Shown here: one piece after another, positions 35,380 to 43,382 of the stretch
Numbering within the stretch: position 1 is the first letter of the stretch
Layout of the letters: each line of letters begins with the position of its first letter
Source: Agromyces mediolanus
GTDB taxonomy: Bacteria > Actinomycetota > Actinomycetes > Actinomycetales > Microbacteriaceae
Assembly: GCF_023715325.1 (NCBI RefSeq)
Contig: NZ_JAMBNX010000001.1
Coordinates: forward strand, 682,001 to 746,000
Length of the DNA stretch: 64,000 bases
Direction of reading: 5' to 3'
Position numbers and translations under genes: made by a program
Notes under the pieces: model-generated
What the model saw: the letters and a program-made list of their open reading frames with translations, nothing else
Databases searched by the model: none
Told to the model about the DNA's origin: nothing

Positions 35380-36051
35380 TCAGCCGGCGGATGCGTCGAA
35401 CCGCGCCTCCACCGTCGCCTGCACCACGAGCTCTGCCGGGGCGAGCTCGGCGATCGGGGCCGACGCGGCATCCATTCCGAACGCCGCCGCACGTGCCAGG
35501 TGACCGCCCTTGGCCATCGGACTCGGCCGGGCGTCCAGCAGCCCGGCATCTGCGAGTTCGACTGGTGCGGGGGAGCCGAGCCCGAGCGCGGAGGCGTACA
35601 CGGTCGCCTTCGCGACCGCCTCGGCGACGGCGCGTCGTTGCGCCGCCTCCCGCACCCGGGCTGCGGTCGCCTCGGTCAGCCGCCACTCGATGCCGCCGAC
35701 GGAGAGCTCCTCGCCGGCCGCCTGCTCGCTCACCCAGGCCGACAGCGCGGCGAGATCCTTGAACACGAGCTCCAGCTCGCCCCTGGCTTCGTGCACGACC
35801 GGGAGCTGACGCCCCTCCGAGTTGAACGGGCGCTGCGACCAGACCCGGAGCTGACCGGCCGACCACTGCTCGAGCGCGCCCTCGCCGTCCAGCCGGCGCA
35901 CCTCGGCGAGGAGCCGCTCGTGCGCCGCGGCGGTGCGGTCGATGACCTGCTGCCGATCGGCTCCGGACGCCCCGACCGAGAGATGCACGGCGCCGAGCTC
36001 GGGCCAGGCGCGCTCCTCGGCGGTGGCGGTGACGGTGATGAGCGTGCCCAC
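35380..36051 (-). CDS. SIMPL (DUF541) domain protein
   Basis: 223 residues, no signal peptide visible, one SIMPL domain: VTATAEERAWPELGAVHLSVGASG, then paired helices with RRAVAEAVAKATVYASALGLG and C-terminal beta strand AELVVQATVEARFD. Members (e.g. periplasmic OMP26-like, SIMPL/IRAK adaptor homologues) have no clear enzymatic role; this cytosolic form is unusual. GTG 36051 with GGAGG six bases upstream. Ends just before the iron box, so readthrough into the siderophore operon is possible. Confidence 0.8.
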   Translation of the reverse strand: MGTLITVTATAEERAWPELGAVHLSVGASGADRQQVIDRTAAAHERLLAEVRRLDGEGALEQWSAGQLRVWSQRPFNSEGRQLPVVHEARGELELVFKDLAALSAWVSEQAAGEELSVGGIEWRLTEATAARVREAAQRRAVAEAVAKATVYASALGLGSPAPVELADAGLLDARPSPMAKGGHLARAAAFGMDAASAPIAELAPAELVVQATVEARFDASAG

Positions 36052-36208
36052 GGGCGACCTCCAGCTGGTTCGGCGCCGAACGGGCGGCGCGGCCGGGAAT
36101 GGCGGAAGCATCCCGCCTGTTCTAGACTGTAAGGCCGCGCACCCCTCACCGTCCTGGTGAAGCGCGCGGAACATGGCAACTCCACAGCGTGCGACAACGG
36201 CCCTCCGA

Positions 36209-36236
36209 ACGGACGACTCCACACGGACGACTCCAC
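36209..36236 (+). repeat. 14-bp tandem duplication just upstream of tmRNA
   Basis: ACGGACGACTCCAC occurs twice head-to-tail (36209-36222, 36223-36236), ending 10 bases before the mature 5' end of tmRNA, so it probably lies in the precursor leader or the promoter. TAGACT at about 36124-36129 is the nearest -10-like hexamer. Confidence 0.6.
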
Positions 36237-36246
36237 CGGTGCTCAT

Positions 36247-36614
36247 GGGGATGATCGGTTTCGACATCGCCTGTGCGCCCACGAGAAGCGGGCCGAGGAT
36301 GCAGGGTTATCTCGTGAACGCTCCCTGCGAACAAATAACTGCCAATAAGAAGCAGTCTGACTTCGCCCTCGCTGCCTAAGCGAGTCCGATAGTCCGTCAG
36401 TCCGGGTGGGTTCCCGCCCCGGTCCCTGGCGTCATTTAGGGAACTTGCTGCGCGTCGTCGCCTGAGCGACGTGCGGGACTTTTTCAGGCTGGGCTCGTCG
36501 ACCGAGGTGCCTGTGACAACGGTCGGGGCCGAGCAGAACGCTTCACAGGATGCGCCCGGAGAAGGCGTGGAAACTCAGCGATGGACGGGGGTTCAATTCC
36601 CCCCATCTCCACCA
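36247..36614 (+). ncRNA. ssrA: tmRNA (transfer-messenger RNA)
   Basis: 368 bases. The 5' end GGGGATGATCGGTTTCGACAT and 3' end ...GGTTCAATTCCCCCCATCTCCACCA form the tRNA-Ala-like part (acceptor GGGGATG with CATCTCC, G-U allowed; CCA encoded at 36612-36614). The tag reading frame starts at the resume codon GCC 36341, after AAATAACT, and ends with TAA 36377-36379, encoding ANKKQSDFALAA. The C-terminal ALAA is the usual degradation signal. Pseudoknot sequences fill the rest. Works with SmpB (29.3 kb). Confidence 0.97.
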
Positions 36615-36640
36615 CAGGTCGTTGTCGCACGCGAACGCCA

Positions 36641-36676
36641 GCACGACGGGCCGCCCCTCGGGGCGGCCCGTCGTGC
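36641..36676 (+). terminator. tmRNA terminator hairpin
   Basis: Perfect 17-bp inverted repeat (36641-36657 with 36660-36676), minimal loop, 27 bases after the tmRNA CCA. No T-tract. Confidence 0.85.
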
Positions 36677-36726
36677 GTTGGTGCCGGGTCATCCTCGACG
36701 CCGTGGCATCCCCTAGGCTGGCGATC

Positions 36727-37752
36727 GTGCGTCCGGCCCTCGACACCACTGCGCTCACCGCGCCGTTCGGGCCGGACGACGCGCGGGAGCTCGCGCTCGC
36801 CGCCAGGGCCGACCGGCCGTCGCCGGCGGGCCTGCTCTGGCGGGCGCTCGGTGCCGGCTTCCTCGCCCTCGTCTTCACCGCGACGTTCCTCGGCGTCCTC
36901 GACGAGTGGGTGGAGCGAGGCCCGTGGCCCGCGGCGTTCTTCCTGCTCGTCCTCTGCGGCGTGGGTGCCTTCGTCGTCGCGATCACGATCTCGTCGCTCG
37001 GTGCGGCGCGGCGGCGTCGAGCGCGCCACCTCCGGCTCGAACGCTTCGCGCGGGACAACCGGCTGTATTGGATGCCCGAGGGCAACGCGCCCCAGTACCC
37101 GGGGGCGATCTTCTCGGTCGGATCCACCCGTCTCGTGCGGGATCGGCTCTTCGCCGGCTCCGGCGAGTTCTTCGACGTCGGGGTGCTGCAGGCGGTGACC
37201 GGCAGCGGGAAGGACCGGCGCACGGTCGAGTGGTCGTACCTCGCCCTCCGGCTCACCCGCGAGTTGCCGCATCTCGTGCTCGACTCGACTCGCGACAACG
37301 TGCTCGGCCAGAGCTCGCTGCCGGAGACGATGCACCGGGCGCAGCGGCTCTCGCTCGAGGGCGACTTCGACCGGCATTTCGCGCTGTACTGCCCGGCGGG
37401 CTACGAGCGCGACGCGCTCTACGTGTTCACGCCCGACCTGATGGCGCTCCTCGTCGACGAGGCGGGCGACTTCGACGTCGAGATCGTCGACGACCGGATG
37501 ACCCTCTTCACCCGGCGCCACATCGACCTGCTCGACCCGGAGACGTGGCGGCGCTACGAACGGATCATGGCGCTCGTGCTGCCGAAGGCCAGGCGGCAGA
37601 CGCGCCGCTACCGCGACGAGCGTGCCGACGAGGACGAGACGGTCGCCCTCGAGGGGCGCAGGCTCCGCACGGGCGTCGCCTGGAGCGGCATCGCGATCGG
37701 CGTCGGCGTGCTCGGCGGCTGGGTCGTGCTGCGCTTCCTGCTCGGCACCTGA
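36727..37752 (+). CDS. Conserved hypothetical membrane protein
   Basis: 341 residues: two N-terminal helices (LLWRALGAGFLALVFTATFL and AFFLLVLCGVGAFVVAITI), a large cytoplasmic domain starting RRRRARHLRLERFARDNRLYWMP, and one C-terminal helix (SGIAIGVGVLGGWVVLRFLLG). The domain has the pattern 'P-x-x-P-G-x-I-F-x-x-G' and 'HLVLDSTRDN' seen in uncharacterised actinobacterial proteins. Function unknown. GTG 36727 follows TAGGCT (36714-36719) by seven bases; upstream codons belong to the tmRNA terminator, which supports this start. Confidence 0.75.
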   Translation: MRPALDTTALTAPFGPDDARELALAARADRPSPAGLLWRALGAGFLALVFTATFLGVLDEWVERGPWPAAFFLLVLCGVGAFVVAITISSLGAARRRRARHLRLERFARDNRLYWMPEGNAPQYPGAIFSVGSTRLVRDRLFAGSGEFFDVGVLQAVTGSGKDRRTVEWSYLALRLTRELPHLVLDSTRDNVLGQSSLPETMHRAQRLSLEGDFDRHFALYCPAGYERDALYVFTPDLMALLVDEAGDFDVEIVDDRMTLFTRRHIDLLDPETWRRYERIMALVLPKARRQTRRYRDERADEDETVALEGRRLRTGVAWSGIAIGVGVLGGWVVLRFLLGT

Positions 37753-37827
37753 CCGGCGGGTGCGTCCGTGCCCCGGGCAGAGCGGATGCCTCGGCTCGGC
37801 GTCGGCGGCCGCGGCTACGATCGAGCG

Positions 37828-38883
37828 ATGAGCTACTCCGCGGCGTCCGACCGCTACGACCAGATGACGTTCCGCCGTTCGGGCCGTTCGGGCCTCCAGC
37901 TGCCCCTGCTCTCGCTCGGGCTCTGGCAGAACTTCGGCGACGACCGGCCGGCTGAGCGGCAGCGCGACATCCTGCTGCGCGCCTTCGACCGCGGCGTCAT
38001 CCACTTCGACCTGGCGAACAACTACGGCCCGCCCTACGGCGCCTCAGAGGTGAACGTCGGGCGTGTGCTCGGCCGTGAGCTCCGTGCGCACCGTGACGAG
38101 ATCGTGGTGTCGACCAAGGCCGGTTGGGACATGTGGCCCGGACCCTACGGCTCCGGCGGCAGCCGCAAGTACCTGATGTCCAGCCTCGACGCTTCGCTCG
38201 GCCGGCTCGGCCTCGACTCGGTCGACGTGTTCTACCACCACCGGCCCGACCCGGGCACACCGCTCGAGGAGACGGCGTCGGCGCTCGATGCCATCGTGCG
38301 GGCGGGCAAGGCGCACTACGTCGGCATCTCCTCGTATTCCGCGGCCGACGCGCGCACGATGGCGGGCCTGCTCGCCGAGCTCGGCACCCCGCTCACCATC
38401 CACCAGCCGTCGTACTCGATGTTGAATCGCTGGATCGAGACGGAGGGGCTGCTCGACGTCGCCGGCGAGCTCGGCTTCGGGGTCATCGGATTCACGGCGC
38501 TCGCGCAGGGCCTGCTCACCGGCAAGTACCTCGGCGGCGTGCCCGAGGGCTCGCGTGGCGCCTCGGACGGCTCGCTCGACCGCACCGTGCTCACTGACGA
38601 GGTGGTGGGCCATCTGCGGGCGCTGAACGAGATCGCGGTCGCGCGTGGGCAGTCCCTCGCCCAACTCGCGCTCGCGTGGGCGCTGCGTGACGAGCGGGTC
38701 ACGAGCCTCGTCGTCGGGGCGTCGAGTGTCACCCAGCTCGACGAGAACCTCGACGCGCTCGGGCGGCTCGACTTCGACGAGGCGGAGCTGCGCGCGATCG
38801 ACGAGCACGCGGTCGATGCGGGCATCGACCTGTGGGCCGACGCCCGCAAGGGTGGGCCGTTGCCGGCGCTGAAGCCCGAGTGA
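37828..38883 (+). CDS. Aldo/keto reductase (YghZ/L-glyceraldehyde-3-phosphate reductase-like)
   Basis: 351 residues. NADPH-dependent TIM-barrel reductase. FRRSGRSGLQLPLLSLGLWQNFGD, HFDLANNYGPPYGASEVNVGRVLG (catalytic Asp-Tyr), STKAGWDMWPGPYGSGGSRKY (catalytic Lys) and VVGASSVTQLDENL (cofactor) fit the AKR14/YghZ group, which detoxifies methylglyoxal and reduces L-glyceraldehyde-3-phosphate. TACGAT (37816-37821) ends six bases before ATG 37828, supporting a leaderless start. Confidence 0.9.
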   Translation: MSYSAASDRYDQMTFRRSGRSGLQLPLLSLGLWQNFGDDRPAERQRDILLRAFDRGVIHFDLANNYGPPYGASEVNVGRVLGRELRAHRDEIVVSTKAGWDMWPGPYGSGGSRKYLMSSLDASLGRLGLDSVDVFYHHRPDPGTPLEETASALDAIVRAGKAHYVGISSYSAADARTMAGLLAELGTPLTIHQPSYSMLNRWIETEGLLDVAGELGFGVIGFTALAQGLLTGKYLGGVPEGSRGASDGSLDRTVLTDEVVGHLRALNEIAVARGQSLAQLALAWALRDERVTSLVVGASSVTQLDENLDALGRLDFDEAELRAIDEHAVDAGIDLWADARKGGPLPALKPE

Positions 38884-38935
38884 CCGGCTCGCGCTCGGCA
38901 CGCCGATCCGAGCGCGTTGCCCGCGGGCAGACCGC

Positions 38936-39319
38936 TCAGGGGTTGTCGATGCGGTGCGCGAGCACCTGACGCGCGACGAGATCGTTGGCGACCGCGTCGC
39001 CGGTCTGTCCGAAGATCGTGGCGGTCTTCGCAGCGCCGATCGCCCCGCCGAGCAGCGCCCCGCTCGTCATGTCCCGGTGCAGTCGGGCGACGAGCAGACC
39101 CTGCGCATCGGTCATGAAGTCGACCGCCAGGTTGATCACGAACTTCGACCCGGCCATCGCGCCGAGCCAGACCGTGCGCGCCGTGCTGCCTCGTTTGGCG
39201 AAGAAGCCGCCGTTCGGGGTCTCGGTGATCGCGAAGCCCTGCGCCTCGAGGGCCCCGCGCATCGCGGTGCGGGCGGCGGCGTGGTCGCCGAGGAGGAAGT
39301 AGTCGTACGACGAGGCCAT
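38936..39319 (-). CDS. Conserved hypothetical protein
   Basis: 127 residues, soluble. Begins MASSYDYFLLGDHAAARTAMRGALEAQGFAI and contains a Gly/Ala-rich helix pair (TSGALLGGAIGAAKTATIFGQTGDAVANDLV). No recognised family. ATG 39319 with GGAGC six bases upstream. Located between an aldo/keto reductase and the HisN-like gene, transcribed with the latter's strand, 80 bases downstream of its stop. Confidence 0.65.
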   Translation of the reverse strand: MASSYDYFLLGDHAAARTAMRGALEAQGFAITETPNGGFFAKRGSTARTVWLGAMAGSKFVINLAVDFMTDAQGLLVARLHRDMTSGALLGGAIGAAKTATIFGQTGDAVANDLVARQVLAHRIDNP

Positions 39320-39399
39320 CTGGTGCTCCAGTCGGGTCGGGTCGGATGGATGCCGATCGACTCTATCGGGCAGCCGCCCCCGTTCGGGTGGTGGCGCGC

Positions 39400-40200
39400 T
39401 CAGCGCAGGGCGTCGAGCACGAGCTCGTGCAGTGCGCCGTTGGTGGCGAGCGAGCTGCCGTGATGGGGGCCGACCTCGCCCGTGATCGAGGTGAACCGGC
39501 CGCCGGCCTCTTCGACGATGGGGATGAGGGCGGCGAGGTCGTAGATCTTGACGTCGAACTCGCCCACGATGTCGATGACGCCCTCGGCGAGGAGCATGTA
39601 CGACCAGAGGTCGCCGTACGCGCGGTCGCGCCAGACACGCTCGGAGAGCGCGAGGAGCCGGTCGAGGTAGCCGGCGTCGCGCCACTGGGCGAGGCTCTGG
39701 AAGCTCAGCGAGGCATCCGCGAGCGAGGCGACGGCGGACACCGCGAGACGGCGGGGCGCCGGGCGTGCACCGGACTCGTCGGGCAGTTCGAGCGTCCAGG
39801 CGCCTTCGCCGACCGAGGCCCACCAGCGACGGCCCATCGCGGGCGCGGAGACGACGCCGACGACGGGGACGCCGTCGATCGCGAGCGCGATGAGCGTGCC
39901 CCACACGGGAACCCCGCGCAGGAAGTTGGCGGTGCCGTCGATCGGGTCGACGATCCACTGCCGGCTCGTGCTGCCCTCGGTGCCGAACTCCTCGCCGATG
40001 ATGCCGTCGTCCGGGCGGGCGAGGGCCAGGCGGTCGCGGATCGCGCGCTCGACGGCGAGGTCGGCCTCGGTGACCGGCGTGCGGTCGGGCTTCGTCCGCA
40101 CGTCGAGGTCGACGGCACGGAACCGGGAGAGTGAGATCCCGTCGGCGAGATCGGCGAGTTCGAGGGCGAGCGCGAGGTCGTCGGCGAAGGATTCGGTCAC
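39400..40200 (-). CDS. Inositol monophosphatase family phosphatase (HisN-like)
   Basis: 266 residues. Li-sensitive phosphatase fold: GIIGEEFG (metal Glu), WIVDPIDGTANFLRG (metal Asp pair and DGT) and GEFDVKIYDLAALIPIVEEAGG. In actinobacteria this branch includes HisN, the histidinol-phosphate phosphatase, and inositol-1-phosphatase; sequence alone does not settle which. GTG 40200 stands six bases after TACGCT (minus strand, 40207-40212), so leaderless. Divergent from tRNA-Lys. Confidence 0.88.
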   Translation of the reverse strand: MTESFADDLALALELADLADGISLSRFRAVDLDVRTKPDRTPVTEADLAVERAIRDRLALARPDDGIIGEEFGTEGSTSRQWIVDPIDGTANFLRGVPVWGTLIALAIDGVPVVGVVSAPAMGRRWWASVGEGAWTLELPDESGARPAPRRLAVSAVASLADASLSFQSLAQWRDAGYLDRLLALSERVWRDRAYGDLWSYMLLAEGVIDIVGEFDVKIYDLAALIPIVEEAGGRFTSITGEVGPHHGSSLATNGALHELVLDALR

Positions 40201-40352
40201 CGAATCAGCGTATCGGCCGGTGGTGAACGGCGGGTTCTCGGTGCGGCATCCGGCGACGCGCCCGGGGTGCGGACGGGCCCGCGCTCGATTGGCGCGAAGG
40301 TGGCCGAGCTGATAGCGTGGTCTCTCGGTTCGGTTCGCAAGATCCGCACTTC

Positions 40353-40428
40353 GCACCTCTAGCTCAATCGGCAGAGCAACTGACTCTTAATCAGTGGGTT
40401 CAGGGTTCAAGTCCCTGGGGGTGCACCA
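40353..40428 (+). tRNA. tRNA-Lys(CUU)
   Basis: 76 bases including encoded CCA (40426-40428). Acceptor GCACCTC with GGGGTGC, anticodon loop CTCTTAA gives CUU (reads AAG), T-arm GGTTCAAGTCC. Followed by a hairpin terminator. Confidence 0.96.
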
Positions 40429-40432
40429 GAGC

Positions 40433-40461
40433 GAAGGCCCCGGCAGCATGCCGGGGCCTTC
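40433..40461 (+). terminator. tRNA-Lys terminator hairpin
   Basis: 13-bp perfect stem (40433-40445 with 40449-40461), 3-base loop, five bases after the tRNA. May also serve the convergent YihY gene. Confidence 0.75.
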
Positions 40462-40477
40462 GTCGTTTCCGACTCGC

Positions 40478-41521
40478 TCAGCCGCGCTCCCGCTCGACCG
40501 CCTCGCGCGCCGACTCCACCTCCGCGACCGCAGCCATGGCCCGGCGCTCGGCGCGCTGCAGGCGTCGCACGGCGATCGTGGGGCTGCCGTAGCGGGCGGC
40601 GACGCGATCGTGCTCCTCGTCCACGCCGGTGATGATGTAGGCGCCCGCGATGAGTACGACCTGGCTCGAGAGGTTCAGCCAGAGCAGCAGCGCGATGATC
40701 GAGGCGAACGAGGCGAGCAGCGGGTTCGAGGACGCACCGCCGATGAACAGGCCCGAGAGCACCTGCAGCACGGTGAGCCCGACGCCGCCGAGCAACGCCC
40801 CGGTCCAGAGCGAGCGGCGGCGGGGGCGCAGCCCGGAGAGCAGGCGGAAGAGCGCGGCGACGGCGACGGTATCGATCGCGAGCACGACGAGGATCGAGAG
40901 TGCCTGTACGCCGAGGTCGGCGAACCCGGAGCGAGCGGGCACGCCGAGCCAGTCGAGCACCGAGCCGATCGCCGCGGTGCCGGCCATCGTCACGACTGCT
41001 CCGGCCCCGAGCGCCACACCGAAGCCGACGGCGATCGCGAGGTTGCGCAGCACCGCCCAGACGACGAAGGTCTGATCGGCGGCCTGGTCGGCGAGCTCCC
41101 GGAACGCGATGGCGAGCGAGCCGACGGCCCCGATCGCGGTGCCGACGAGACCGACGAGGCCCACGATCCCGGCGACGCTGAACGCGACCGGTTGCACGAG
41201 CGAGCGCGGGTCGATGGCGCCGCCCTCGCCGACGAGCCCCGGGATGGCCCGGCCCACCGCGTCGATGAGCGCCTGCATGGCCTCGTCGTCGCGGGAGAGC
41301 CAGATGCCGGCCAGCGAGAAGCCGAGGAGCACCCCGGCGAACACCGAGAACAGCGCCCGGTAGGTCACGCTGTCGGCGAGCATCGGGCCGTGGTGCTCCT
41401 GATAGAGCAGGAACGCCCGCACGGGCTTCCGTTCGAGCGCCCAGGCCACGAGCCGCTTGAAGCCGCCCGCCTTCGGCGGCGTCGCGGTCGCGGGGTCCGT
41501 CTCTGGTTCGGCAGTGCGCAT
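40478..41521 (-). CDS. YihY/BrkB family membrane protein
   Basis: 347 residues with about six helices. YihY family: DSVTYRALFSVFAGVLLGFSLAG, FVVWAVLRNLAIAVGFGV, and the closing SPLLASFASIIALLLWLNLSSQVVLIAGA-type segment (here SNPLLASFASIIALLLWLNL), then a charged, coiled-coil tail. Once thought to be RNase BN; true function unknown. ATG 41521; TAGCCT (minus strand, 41528-41533) ends six bases upstream but overlaps the stop of the preceding gene, so it could be promoter or coincidence. Confidence 0.88.
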   Translation of the reverse strand: MRTAEPETDPATATPPKAGGFKRLVAWALERKPVRAFLLYQEHHGPMLADSVTYRALFSVFAGVLLGFSLAGIWLSRDDEAMQALIDAVGRAIPGLVGEGGAIDPRSLVQPVAFSVAGIVGLVGLVGTAIGAVGSLAIAFRELADQAADQTFVVWAVLRNLAIAVGFGVALGAGAVVTMAGTAAIGSVLDWLGVPARSGFADLGVQALSILVVLAIDTVAVAALFRLLSGLRPRRRSLWTGALLGGVGLTVLQVLSGLFIGGASSNPLLASFASIIALLLWLNLSSQVVLIAGAYIITGVDEEHDRVAARYGSPTIAVRRLQRAERRAMAAVAEVESAREAVERERG

Positions 41522-41530
41522 ACCGCCAGG

Positions 41531-42004
41531 CTAGCCAGCGTCCGGAATCCGGGGCGGAGGGTTGACGACGACGGCCGCGCGCCCCTCCGCGAGGAACGCG
41601 AGGCGCCGCAGGGTCTCCCGGTTCCGCACGCGCAGCGCTGCATCGCGCAGCGGTCGGGGCAGCCAGTGCGCGGGTCCCGCCGTCGGCTCCTCCTGGAGGC
41701 GGACGAGGCATCCGTCCCCGCTCGCCCGCACCTCGACGCGTACCCGGGCCTCCCCGAGCAGCCATCCCCTGGCGCGCACGGTCAGTGCCGTCGGGGTGCG
41801 CTCGAGGCTGATGGTGCGGTCGTCGATCAGCAGCGGCCAGGCGCCGACGGAGTGATGCAGTTCCGTGCCCGGGTCGGGCCACCGGGCGTCGACCTGCCGC
41901 ATCCGCGACGCTCCGACGACCCAAGCGGGGTAGAGCCAGCCGTCGGCGAGTACGGCGAGGACCGCACCCGGCGGGCAGTGCATGCGGCGTACGTTCTGCG
42001 ACAT
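41531..42004 (-). CDS. SRPBCC (START-like) superfamily protein
   Basis: 157 residues. Helix-grip fold: NVRRMHCPPGAVLAVLADGWLYPAWVVGASRMR (helix I/beta entry), then a seven-strand sheet with LHHSVGAWPLLIDDRTISLER and VRVEVRASGDGCLVRLQEEPTAGPA. Such proteins bind lipids or polyketides or act as cyclases; partner unknown. ATG 42004 is used because family similarity starts there; codons up to 42034 look non-coding. It is the gene immediately upstream of yihY on the same strand, nine bases apart. Confidence 0.75.
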   Translation of the reverse strand: MSQNVRRMHCPPGAVLAVLADGWLYPAWVVGASRMRQVDARWPDPGTELHHSVGAWPLLIDDRTISLERTPTALTVRARGWLLGEARVRVEVRASGDGCLVRLQEEPTAGPAHWLPRPLRDAALRVRNRETLRRLAFLAEGRAAVVVNPPPRIPDAG

Positions 42005-42066
42005 GGCGTCATGCTGGCCGATGCCCCGCGTCACCGGCAGGGGCTTGACGGGTGCCGGCCGGTGCG

Positions 42067-42660
42067 TCAGTCGTCGAGGCCGCGGGCGACGAGCGCCTCG
42101 CCGAGGTGATCGGCGGTGCGCAGCGCGCGCACGATCACGGGCACGGCGACCGCGCGGATCGAGCCTTCCGCGCCGCGAGCCCGGCGGGCGTCGAGCACCT
42201 CCGCGACGATCTCACCGAGGAGCGGGATGGCGCGGATCGCGAGGGCGAGGGCGAGTCCGACCCGGTCCGGGTCGATCCACCGCCGGAACGGTCGGAGCAG
42301 TCGCTGGGCCGCGTCGAGCGTCTCGGTCACCGGCGTCGTCAGCGAGTAGACCCCGGCGAGGACGACCGCGAGCAGCAGCCGCAGGGCGACCGTGACGGCG
42401 AGCTCCCAGCCCGCGAGGAGCAGTTGGATCGGCACGGCGATCGCGAGCAGCCAGAGCAGCGGCACGAGCTGGCGCCAGAGGAGGCGCAGCGGCACCCGGG
42501 CGAGGGCGACGATCCCGGCGACCACGAGGCACGCGCCCGCGAGCACGAGCACCGAGTGCTGCAGCGCGATGGCCGTGACGAGCGCCGCGAGCAGCCCGAG
42601 CTTCAGGAGCGCCGGAGTGCGGTGCACGAGCGAGTCGCCCGGGTGGAAGACGCCGATCAT
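42067..42660 (-). CDS. bioN: ECF transporter T component, biotin (BioN)
   Basis: 197 residues, about five helices. The two Ala-Arg-Gly coupling motifs (DARRARGAEG and EALVARGLDD) are the diagnostic feature of EcfT proteins that link the ATPase to the substrate-binding S subunit. HRTPALLKLGLLAALVTAIALQ at the N-terminus also matches. ATG 42660 overlaps the bioM stop. Assigned to biotin because bioY is in the same operon. Confidence 0.88.
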   Translation of the reverse strand: MIGVFHPGDSLVHRTPALLKLGLLAALVTAIALQHSVLVLAGACLVVAGIVALARVPLRLLWRQLVPLLWLLAIAVPIQLLLAGWELAVTVALRLLLAVVLAGVYSLTTPVTETLDAAQRLLRPFRRWIDPDRVGLALALAIRAIPLLGEIVAEVLDARRARGAEGSIRAVAVPVIVRALRTADHLGEALVARGLDD

Positions 42661-43382
42661 GGGGCGGTCCGCTCCGATGCGGAATCATCCGCGTCGTCGT
42701 CGGCGTCGATGAGGGCGCGGTACCGGGGGAGCGCCACCGCGGGGACATCGTCGCAGACGACCCGGCCGTGCTCCATGACGATGATCCGATCGAAGTCGTC
42801 GAGGAGTTCCAGCTGGTGGCTCACGACGACGAGCTGCTCGTCGAGTCCGGCGAGGTGGCGTGCGACGCGGCGCGCGTTCCTCGCGTCGAGGAGCGTGGTC
42901 GGCTCGTCGGCGACGAGGATCGCGGGATGGCCGACGAGCACGCTCGCGAGCGCGAGGAGCTGCTTCTGCCCGCCGGAGAGCCGGTGCGCGGGGCGCTCGG
43001 CGAGCTCGGTCAGCCCGAAGCGGGCGAGCGCGGCATCCACCCGTTCGTTCGCCTCGGCCGGGGCGAGCCGGTGGCGGCGCAGGGTGAAGGCGACGTCCTC
43101 CCGCACCGTCGGCATGACGATCTGGGTGTCGGCGTTCGTGAACACGAAGCCCACGCGGCGGCGCACCTCGCGGCCCTGCTTCGCCACGTCGAGCCCGTCG
43201 ACGAGCACGCGCCCGGCGTCGGGTTCGACGAGCCCGTTGATCATGCGCGCCAGCGTGGACTTGCCGGAGCCGTTGGCGCCGACGATCCCGATCCGGTGCT
43301 CGACGAGCTCGAGGGAGACGTCGTCGACGACCCGCCGTCCGTCGAAGCTGCGGCTCACCCGCTCGAACACGATCGCGCTCAT
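42657..43382 (-). CDS. bioM: ECF transporter ATPase, biotin (BioM)
   Basis: 241 residues. ABC ATPase with GANGSGKST, LSGGQKQLLALASVLVGHPAIL and VADEPTTLLDARNARRVARHL; short N-terminal FERVSRSFDGRRVV. The acidic C-terminus (DADDDADDSASERTAP) is divergent. ATG 43382 overlaps the thiolase stop (ATGA). Energises biotin uptake with BioN and BioY. Confidence 0.9.
   Translation of the reverse strand: MSAIVFERVSRSFDGRRVVDDVSLELVEHRIGIVGANGSGKSTLARMINGLVEPDAGRVLVDGLDVAKQGREVRRRVGFVFTNADTQIVMPTVREDVAFTLRRHRLAPAEANERVDAALARFGLTELAERPAHRLSGGQKQLLALASVLVGHPAILVADEPTTLLDARNARRVARHLAGLDEQLVVVSHQLELLDDFDRIIVMEHGRVVCDDVPAVALPRYRALIDADDDADDSASERTAP

Noticed and set aside
36157-36379. Short ORFs overlapping the tmRNA 5' half
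   Set aside because: They overlap a structured RNA and only the tag frame from GCC 36341 is meaningful.
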